From assembly GCA_044337705.1 (NCBI GenBank), contig JBIINB010000003.1, positions 22,760 through 86,759 of the forward strand: a stretch of DNA of 64,000 nt, written 5' to 3'. The notes below the pieces were generated by a model. The model had not been told where the DNA came from and ran no database searches. It saw nothing but the letters and a program-made list of their open reading frames with translations. The stretch comes from JBEISR01 sp044337705 (GTDB taxonomy: Bacteria; Planctomycetota; Planctomycetia; Pirellulales; Pirellulaceae). The position numbers and the translations under genes are program-made. Below are positions 58,287-64,000 of the stretch, in pieces. Position 1 is the stretch's first letter; every line of letters begins with the position of its first letter.

Positions 58287-58802
58287 ATGCAGTTGAACCA
58301 GCTAGACAAAATTGTTCATTACACCCCTTGGCAGCGTCTGACTGCGGTCAAGCACCTCTCGGGACAAGAGCGGTATCTGCAAGATCATTTTCCTAATTTT
58401 CCGGTAATGCCGGGAGTGCTGATGCTGGAGGCACTGTTCCAGGCTTCCGCCTGCCTGATTCGCTTGAGCAGTGAATTTGCTGCTCCCCTTGTCGTGCTCA
58501 AGGAGGTCCGCAATTCCAAGTTCGCCGACTTCATGCGGCCGGGTGATACGTTGGAAATCGAAGTGGAAGTGGTGGGAAAAACGGCGACGACGGTGCAGCT
58601 GAAAGGGAGCGGCAAGAAGGGGGAGACAACCGCTGTGTCGGCACGTTTGGTGCTTGAGATGATCCCTGTCCCGGAACTTTCTCACCCGGAGATTGGAGCA
58701 TCGAATGCATCCCAGGCGTCCGATGGACTGGTTAGGCTAGCGACCCGGGCTCAGCACCAGCAGCTTTTCGGGCACGTCGATGGCCCTGAGGGCTCTTCAT
58801 AG
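58287..58802 (+). CDS. fabZ: FabZ-type 3-hydroxyacyl-ACP dehydratase
   Basis: The protein is a single hotdog domain. The active-site segment DHFPNFPVMPG carries the catalytic His34, and VLMLEAL supplies Glu48. VVLKEVRNSKFADFMRPGD follows, typical of FabZ. The 171 residues exceed the usual 140-150 because of a C-terminal tail of about 35 residues. It would remove water from 3-hydroxyacyl-ACP in fatty-acid elongation. It opens a plus-strand cluster with an ACP, a second FabZ-like protein and FabF. Confidence 0.9.
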   Translation: MQLNQLDKIVHYTPWQRLTAVKHLSGQERYLQDHFPNFPVMPGVLMLEALFQASACLIRLSSEFAAPLVVLKEVRNSKFADFMRPGDTLEIEVEVVGKTATTVQLKGSGKKGETTAVSARLVLEMIPVPELSHPEIGASNASQASDGLVRLATRAQHQQLFGHVDGPEGSS

Positions 58803-59075
58803 GAGCGCCAGCCGTTTCTCTCAGATTGGGACGGCTGCGAAAGAAAAATGTCACCAAATGGATCGTTTCAACAGGACTTTGGGGGACAAGTGGTCTGGTA
58901 AATCCTTGCGGAAAACGCTAAGAATGACGGTTGGAACGAGGCGGGCGAATTGGCGCCCGATGGTGGTCGCTGTCGCGGAAAGTGGCGATGCGACAAGATG
59001 ACGAGCCGTTGGGGACGACCCAACCTGACGACGACATCCCGATACTCCTGTCAATTGCATTGGGGATTACAGAGA

Positions 59076-59465
59076 ATGGCACCCACGTCGGAAGAAGTCT
59101 ATTCGAAGGTTCAGTCTGTCCTGGTGGACGCTCTTGGATGCTCGGAAGAAGAAGCGACCCCGGAAGCGACGATCATTGGCGATCTGGGGGCTGAATCGAT
59201 CGATTTCCTCGATATCGTCTTTCGACTGGAGAAGGCTTTCGGGATCAAAATCCCTCGCGAGGAGTTGTTTCCGGAAGACGTCTTGCAGAATGACAAGTAC
59301 GTTCAGGGTGGGAAGGTGACGGCTGAGGGGCTGGAAGAATTGAAGCGTCGGATCCCGTGGGCGGACCTGACCAAGTTCATCGCCAACCCCAAGGTTCAGG
59401 AATTCGGCAACCTCTTAACCGTCAAAGACCTTTGCAACTTCGTTAGCTCGAAAGTTGCCGGCTGA
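59076..59465 (+). CDS. Acyl carrier protein with C-terminal extension
   Basis: The ATG at 59076 starts MAPTSEEVYSKVQSVLVDAL; the open frame upstream to 58950 lacks similarity. The 4'-phosphopantetheine site is GAESIDFLD with Ser41, followed by FRLEKAFGIKIPREE. At 129 residues it is much longer than a housekeeping ACP (about 78). The extra 50 residues (VTAEGLEELKRRIPWADLTK, then FIANPKVQEFGNLL, then VKDLCNFV) replace and extend the last helices. This is a family feature of some specialised ACPs. A leader of 273 bp separates it from fabZ, and an intrinsic terminator follows. Confidence 0.9.
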   Translation: MAPTSEEVYSKVQSVLVDALGCSEEEATPEATIIGDLGAESIDFLDIVFRLEKAFGIKIPREELFPEDVLQNDKYVQGGKVTAEGLEELKRRIPWADLTKFIANPKVQEFGNLLTVKDLCNFVSSKVAG

Positions 59466-59494
59466 CCTGTCTGCTGATCATCCAGTGGATTTCG

Positions 59495-59525
59495 AAGGAC
59501 TCGCGAATGGGACGAGTCCTTTTTT
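59495..59525 (+). terminator. Intrinsic terminator after the ACP gene
   Basis: AAGGACTCG (59495-59503) pairs with CGAGTCCTT (59513-59521) and is followed by a T-run. It separates the ACP transcript from the FabZ-like gene at 59589. Confidence 0.9.
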
Positions 59526-59588
59526 GTTGTGTTTGGGGGTGGTTGTACCCAAGCACTGATTGTCGGCTACTGTAGAGGGATCTCGCCC

Positions 59589-60137
59589 ATGCGATGGTTC
59601 TGGATCGACCGCTTCACCTCGTTTGTCCGTGGCAGTCATGCCAGCGCCATCAAGAACGTGACGCTGGCCGAACCTGCCCTGGATGATTACATCCCTGGTT
59701 TCCCGCATTACTCACATGCCTTGATGATTGAAGGGGCGGCGCAAACAGGCGGTTTGCTGGTTTCGGAGATGCTTCAGTTTGAGAAACGGGTGGTCCTGGC
59801 CAAAATCAGCAAGGCGATATTCCATCGCCTCAGCCTTCCAGGAGACCAGCTGCTGATCACCGCCACGCTGGAAAAGTTGCAGGGGGATGGCGCAATCGTT
59901 CAGGCGACGATCGATTGTCAGGGCCATCGCCAAGCCGATCTGGATATCTGGTTTGCGATGCTGGACGAGCGCTTTGGTGAGGGCCCGATGTTTTCCCCGG
60001 AGTATCTGTTGCAGTGGCTGCGGATCCTGGGAATTTATGAGGTGGCAGTCGACGACCAAGGGCGACGGCTAACGCCCCCTGTTTCGCTTTTGGAGGCGGA
60101 GCAGCGCGCTATGGAATCGGCTTCTAAGTCTCATTAG
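59589..60137 (+). CDS. FabZ/FabA-like hotdog protein lacking the catalytic His
   Basis: From the ATG at 59589 the 182-residue protein (MRWFWIDRFTSFVRG) aligns without gaps to FabZ at 58287 around the active site. Position 34 is Tyr (DYIPGFPHYSHALMIEG) where FabZ has His, while Glu48 is kept. KAIFHRLSLPGDQLLITATL covers the second conserved strand. It may be a non-catalytic partner, use His40 or His43 instead, or act on a different thioester. The upstream frame to 59529 overlaps the terminator region and is unlikely to be translated. Confidence 0.8.
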   Translation: MRWFWIDRFTSFVRGSHASAIKNVTLAEPALDDYIPGFPHYSHALMIEGAAQTGGLLVSEMLQFEKRVVLAKISKAIFHRLSLPGDQLLITATLEKLQGDGAIVQATIDCQGHRQADLDIWFAMLDERFGEGPMFSPEYLLQWLRILGIYEVAVDDQGRRLTPPVSLLEAEQRAMESASKSH

Positions 60138-60322
60138 CTACCTTCCGAAAGGGTGCTATTCCTCGCCAGACCATTCAGGGACTAGGCCTTCCGAGCGTCG
60201 CAGGGGACGAAAAATCCTGGTAGAGTAGATAAGGAAATTTGGACAGGTGTCCAGACTGCGGTGGTCCTCAGGAAACCTGCAGCACTCATGATTGTTTGCC
60301 TGAGGGATCGGGAGCTTTGTCG

Positions 60323-61606
60323 ATGCGGCGCAGGGTGGTCGTCACAGGTTATGGGGTGGTCAACCCCTTCGGCTGCGATGTGGAGGTGATGTGGAAGGCG
60401 CTGCTCGCCAGCCGTTCCGCAGTCGGCCCCATCACGCTCTTTGATGCCACCCATTACCCGACGAAGATTGCAGCCGAAGTCCGCAACTATGCCATCGAAG
60501 ATTTTGTCTCCGATCCGGACGCGTGGCTACGGCGAGGGCGGCACGCGAGGTTTGCCATCGGTGCTGCCACTCAGGCAGTACGCATGTCGGGCATCCTTGA
60601 TGCAGGACTTTCTCCCGAGCGAGTGGGAGTCTACCTGGGGGCGGGGGAAGGGAATCAGGATTTCCCCAACTTCATGTCGATGCTCGCTGCAGGCGCTTCG
60701 ACGCCTGAATTTCATCTGGATGCCTTCATGCGCCGGGGGCTAGAGCTGGTCGACAGCAAGTACGAAGGGGAGCAGGAACCCAACATGCCTGCAGCCCACG
60801 TCGCCTCCACGTTCGACCTCCAAGGTCCCAACTGCAATAGCCTGACCGCCTGCGCCGCCAGCAGCCAAGCCGTCGGGGAGGCGACCGAGCTGATTCGGCA
60901 AGGCCAAGCCGATGCGATGCTGGCAGGTGGTGCCCACAGCATGATCCATCCCTTTGGAGTGACAGGCTTTAATCTCCTGACGGCACTTTCCACCAGCAAT
61001 GATCCACCCGAAAAAGCTTCGCGTCCTTTCGATAAACTCCGCGATGGGTTCGTCCTGGGTGAAGGGGCTGGCGTGGTGGTGCTGGAGGAACTAGAACATG
61101 CCCGTCGGCGAGGGGCTCCGATCGTCGGAGAAGTGCTTGGCTATGGAACCACCGCCGATGCCTATCGCATCACCGACATCCATCCTGAGGGCCGAGGCGC
61201 CATCGGGTGCATGAGGCAGGCGCTGGCGGATGGCCGGTTGAGCCCCGGTGACATCGGTTATGTCAACGCGCATGGAACCAGCACTTCGGTCAACGACCGC
61301 GTGGAAACACTGGCGTGCAAGGAGGTCTTTGGGGAGTTCGCAAGGCAAGTTCCCGTCTCCAGCACCAAGAGCATGATGGGGCACCTGATCGCTGCGGCAG
61401 GAGTCACCGAAATGATCGTCTGCCTGATGGCGCTTCGCGACCAGACTCTGCCGCCAACGATCAACCAAGACGTCTCGGATCCCGACTGCGATCTGGATTA
61501 TGTCCCCAATGTCGCCCGTCCTTCGAAGCTGAACGTTGCGCTCAACAACAGCTTTGGGTTCGGAGGCCAGAACGTCACGCTGGCTTTGGGACGATTTACC
61601 GGCTGA
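60323..61606 (+). CDS. fabF: Beta-ketoacyl-ACP synthase II (FabF-like)
   Basis: This is a condensing enzyme with the thiolase fold. The ATG at 60323 (MRRRVVVTGYGVVNPFG) gives 427 residues; a GGGAG lies nearby. The catalytic triad is visible: Cys177 in LTACAASSQ, His317 in NAHGTSTSVND and His353 in MMGHLIAAAG. The C-terminal NNSFGFGGQN is typical. It differs from textbook FabF in the loop 125-150. It completes the FabZ-ACP-hotdog-FabF cluster, a set that could make a specialised acyl chain rather than, or besides, housekeeping lipids. Confidence 0.93.
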   Translation: MRRRVVVTGYGVVNPFGCDVEVMWKALLASRSAVGPITLFDATHYPTKIAAEVRNYAIEDFVSDPDAWLRRGRHARFAIGAATQAVRMSGILDAGLSPERVGVYLGAGEGNQDFPNFMSMLAAGASTPEFHLDAFMRRGLELVDSKYEGEQEPNMPAAHVASTFDLQGPNCNSLTACAASSQAVGEATELIRQGQADAMLAGGAHSMIHPFGVTGFNLLTALSTSNDPPEKASRPFDKLRDGFVLGEGAGVVVLEELEHARRRGAPIVGEVLGYGTTADAYRITDIHPEGRGAIGCMRQALADGRLSPGDIGYVNAHGTSTSVNDRVETLACKEVFGEFARQVPVSSTKSMMGHLIAAAGVTEMIVCLMALRDQTLPPTINQDVSDPDCDLDYVPNVARPSKLNVALNNSFGFGGQNVTLALGRFTG

Positions 61607-61642
61607 GCCTGCTGAAGAGGCCGCTCGGAGACGGCCGCCATG

Positions 61643-62005
61643 CTACGCATCGGTCGGCCCGAGTACCAGTTGCTGATCATCCAGTTGGAGAATCTCCAGG
61701 CTCCTTGGTGGCGCACCTTCCAGAGACAGTTCGAGTCTCGTGTGCACTCCCTCCACCAACCGCCACGTTCCTTCGCTGGATAACGGTTGGTCGCCTCGGC
61801 TGAAACTGTGCCACACTAGCTTGTCGCCTGCTTTCAGTTCCATCGCCACATGGGGTCGTCCCCTCCCACGCCCTCCTCCTGCCAGTCGGGGCGATGGCGA
61901 CTCCTCCATTGGCACCGCGCGAAAAACGATCGCTCCTTGCGGCTCGCCATGCGGATCCTGCTCCCAAAAGCCCTGTAGCCAACCTTTCCATTTTGGATCG
62001 ATCAT
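61643..62005 (-). CDS. Small hypothetical protein
   Basis: The 120-residue product starts MIDPKWKGWLQGFWEQDPHG at an ATG and is predicted to be beta-rich (FRAVPMEES, then VAMELKAGDKLVWHSFS, then LELSLEGAPPRSLEILQLDD). That pattern is like a small barrel or lipocalin-like fold, but no family is recognised. It follows the M43 protease gene by 64 bp on the same strand and ends 37 bp from fabF, with which it converges. Confidence 0.6.
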   Translation of the reverse strand: MIDPKWKGWLQGFWEQDPHGEPQGAIVFRAVPMEESPSPRLAGGGRGRGRPHVAMELKAGDKLVWHSFSRGDQPLSSEGTWRLVEGVHTRLELSLEGAPPRSLEILQLDDQQLVLGPTDA

Positions 62006-62069
62006 TCGATGCCTGCCTCTCTCGGCCTGACGTCCGGCCGACTAGCGGGGGTCGGGTTGACTCGGGCTC

Positions 62070-63032
62070 TTACATTCCCAGCCTAGAGCGAGCCCCTTCC
62101 AGAGCGGCCCGCATTCTCGCTGCCTGACCTTGCGTGAACATGAACATCGCAGCATCGTCGACATAGTCCATGTAATTCATGAACAAGTCACCTAAAGGAC
62201 CATTGCTGCAGGAGATCGAAGGGAACTGCGGTTTGCTATAGTTGGGGCCAAACTGATTGGGAGTGTCGTCGACATGGTCGGTGTCGCGGCACCCCGGAAT
62301 GCGTTCTTCACCCCAAATGTGCGACAGATTCAGGTAGTGCCCTACCTCGTGGGTTGCGGTTCGCCCACCATTGAATGGCTCCAGTGCAGATCCAGTCGTC
62401 CCAATCGCATCGAATCGCACCACCACCCCATCGGTCTCTGGCGGCCCCCCGGGGAACTGTGCGTATCCGAGGACTCCACCGGCCAAGTTGCAGGTCCAGA
62501 GATTCAGATACCGAGTCGTATCCCAGGGATCGATTCCTCCGGTTGCCGAGGACTTTACTGGGTTGAATTGCGTCGAAAAAGATGCCACGTTGGTTTTTGT
62601 CCGGGTGATTCCCGTCGTCGGCTTCCCGGAAGGATCGATATTGGCCAAGCGAAACTGGATCTGTGGATTACCGATCAGCGGCCGAAAGGGCTCGGGTACT
62701 AAAGCCAGGTCGCTGTTGGTCGCCGAGAAATCCCGGTTCAGCACATCGATTTGGCTTGCGATCTGCTCGTCGCCGATATTCTCGGATGCGGTGCGATGGA
62801 CCACGTGAACCACCACTGGGATTTCGATCACCCCAAGGCGACTGACGACCGGACCTGTCTGAAGCCAAGTTCGTGTGTAACTCTCCAGAGCCGCCTGCTG
62901 GAATCGGAAGTCGGGATGCGATTCACAGACGCTGAAGTACGATTCCATCGTCGCGCAGGACCTCCTTCTGGGCATCCTCGCATCGACCCCCTCGTTGCTG
63001 CACTCCAGCCCCTTCGCTTTGCGTTTTCCCAT
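62070..63032 (-). CDS. Pappalysin-type (M43) zinc metalloprotease
   Basis: The ATG at 63032 (320 residues) has GGGGAG about 10 nt upstream; the open frame continues to 63065. The catalytic motif HEVGHYLNLSH (His228, Glu229, His232, His238) and the Met-turn MNYMDYVDDA mark an M43 metzincin. IPVVVHVVHR and INVLNRDFS-like blocks are also family traits (here QIDVLNRDFSATNSD). Cys pairs in the C-terminal half (PGCRDTDHVDDTP, ISCSNGP) fit the family. No signal peptide is evident in the basic N-terminus, so export is uncertain. It is probably cotranscribed with the M28 gene 66 bp upstream. Confidence 0.88.
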   Translation of the reverse strand: MGKRKAKGLECSNEGVDARMPRRRSCATMESYFSVCESHPDFRFQQAALESYTRTWLQTGPVVSRLGVIEIPVVVHVVHRTASENIGDEQIASQIDVLNRDFSATNSDLALVPEPFRPLIGNPQIQFRLANIDPSGKPTTGITRTKTNVASFSTQFNPVKSSATGGIDPWDTTRYLNLWTCNLAGGVLGYAQFPGGPPETDGVVVRFDAIGTTGSALEPFNGGRTATHEVGHYLNLSHIWGEERIPGCRDTDHVDDTPNQFGPNYSKPQFPSISCSNGPLGDLFMNYMDYVDDAAMFMFTQGQAARMRAALEGARSRLGM

Positions 63033-63098
63033 TTTTTTAATTGACTCCCCGAAAGATACTTTCAATCACATCCAAGCCATCCGATTCCCCAGTCGCAA

Positions 63099-64000
63099 TC
63101 AAGGAGAACTCCGCATCTGTTCGGACCATCGCCGTAGCGTAGTTTCGACGAAGTCGACCCCCTTGGCCATTTGCGCGGCGTCGATCTTCTGCGGCTGATC
63201 CTCTTCCGTATGGATCAGTTGAAGCACCTCGGGACGTTCTTTGGATTTCCCGGCAAACATTCCCTCCAGCTGTTCGACATCGACTGGCCTGAGCAGAGAA
63301 AAGCTGGCGGCTTCGATTCCCGCTTTGCGGAAAGAGAGATGGTCGCTGGGGGGATAGTTGACGCCATGATCGAAGGAAAAGGGATGATCTGCATCGACCT
63401 TTTTGGCCGCTACAACGATTGGATCGTCTTCATTCTTCGAATGCAGCCAGACTTGATCGCCATAGGCGAAAACATCCAGATTGACGTAAAGCGTTGGTTT
63501 GGACTCCAGTTGCCGCGCAAAGGCTTCGGAACCCAGGAGTCCATTTTCCTCCAGATCGAAGTAGACGGCCCAGACGCGGACGTCTTCCAGTGGCTCGGCT
63601 TTCAGTCTCTGGCATAGCTCCATGAGCGCTGCACAGCCGCCTCCATTGTCGACCGCTCCCCTCCCCTTGGCAACGCGATCCATGTGGGCACCCAGGACCA
63701 GCCATTTTCGATCTTTCAGTTCCTCCCCTTCCTGCTGGGCTCCCTCCTGAACTTTGACCATGAGATTGGTCCCCGAAATTTCCCCCGCTTCGAACGAATG
63801 GGGCTCCACCTCCCAGCCCTGCCGCTCCAGCATCGCCGACACGATCGCTCCCCGCTCCCGCTGCTCCCCGCGACTCAATTGCTCCACGGAACCCAGAAGT
63901 CTCTCGGCCACCTTCTCGAGAGCCGGCGCGGGCTGCTGTCCCGCAGCGTCCGTGGCCATGGCACCCAAGGCAATTAGCAAGGGACCAACCAGGGCCTTCC
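63099..64000 (-). CDS. M28-family zinc aminopeptidase, 5' end outside the window
   Basis: The frame runs off the window end. The visible N-terminus (KALVGPLLIALGAMATDAAG) is a signal peptide missing only its first residue or so. The dizinc ligands of family M28 appear in order: GAHMD, GAVDNGGG, DLEENGLLGSEAF, YVNLDVFAYG and SDHLSFRKAGIE. Domain length (about 290 residues) is normal. It should act as an exported aminopeptidase or related amidohydrolase, upstream of the M43 protease. Confidence 0.88.
   Translation of the reverse strand, partial: KALVGPLLIALGAMATDAAGQQPAPALEKVAERLLGSVEQLSRGEQRERGAIVSAMLERQGWEVEPHSFEAGEISGTNLMVKVQEGAQQEGEELKDRKWLVLGAHMDRVAKGRGAVDNGGGCAALMELCQRLKAEPLEDVRVWAVYFDLEENGLLGSEAFARQLESKPTLYVNLDVFAYGDQVWLHSKNEDDPIVVAAKKVDADHPFSFDHGVNYPPSDHLSFRKAGIEAASFSLLRPVDVEQLEGMFAGKSKERPEVLQLIHTEEDQPQKIDAAQMAKGVDFVETTLRRWSEQMRSSP

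Overview
The window looks like chromosomal DNA of a planctomycete, probably a Pirellulales-type member of the PVC superphylum. The evidence is the gene content: two formylglycine-type sulfatases, large secreted proteins with CxxCH haem sites joined to PVC-specific domains (DUF1549/DUF1553, DUF1592-type, DUF1552, Piru/Ver dehydrogenase and HEAT modules), an octahaem TPR cytochrome, GC-rich DNA and many GTG starts. The taxonomic call is inference, because no rRNA gene is present.

Left third (1-31426): a catabolic and secreted-enzyme region. An alpha/beta hydrolase cut by the window edge is followed by a minus-strand ethanolamine unit (eutB, eutC, ACT-type permease). Divergent from eutB run a ceramidase-like/PVC dehydrogenase/haem fusion and a large dihaem cytochrome protein. 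A second ceramidase-like protein and an atypical sulfatase follow. Then come ppdK, a CbiX-type chelatase, the Prc protease, a DUF1549/DUF1553 cytochrome, the octahaem cytochrome and a canonical sulfatase.

Middle (31427-37680): a scarred accessory patch. It holds a tandem 71-bp repeat, a frameshifted beta-propeller (SBBP-like) pseudogene, two near-identical long palindromes flanking a YtcJ-type amidohydrolase, an SASA-type lipoprotein esterase and a decayed IS256-family transposase fragment.

Right-middle (37597-52062): the conserved transcription/translation block, all on the minus strand. In transcription order it is tRNA-Thr(UGU), tRNA-Tyr, tRNA-Gly, tRNA-Thr(GGU), tuf, tRNA-Trp, secE, nusG, rplK, rplA, rplJ, rplL, rpoB, rpoC. 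This is the order of the E. coli thrU-tyrU-glyT-thrT-tufB and secE-to-rpoC block, with tRNA-Trp added between tuf and secE. An intrinsic terminator or attenuator lies just before rpoB, and a terminator follows rpoC.

Right end (52427-64000): a membrane-anchored prenyltransferase/squalene-cyclase-like protein; a DUF1592-type cytochrome plus DUF1552 pair with a 4-bp overlap; a plus-strand fatty-acid-type cluster (FabZ, a long ACP, a FabZ-like hotdog protein lacking the catalytic His, FabF); and a minus-strand group of an M28 peptidase (cut by the window end), an M43 metalloprotease and a small hypothetical protein.

The most interesting signals are the paired palindromes whose arms are extended by different but self-complementary flanks, the ceramidase-dehydrogenase-cytochrome fusion next to EutBC, and the two FabZ-fold proteins of which one has Tyr where the catalytic His should be. 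No CRISPR array, prophage or complete insertion sequence was seen.
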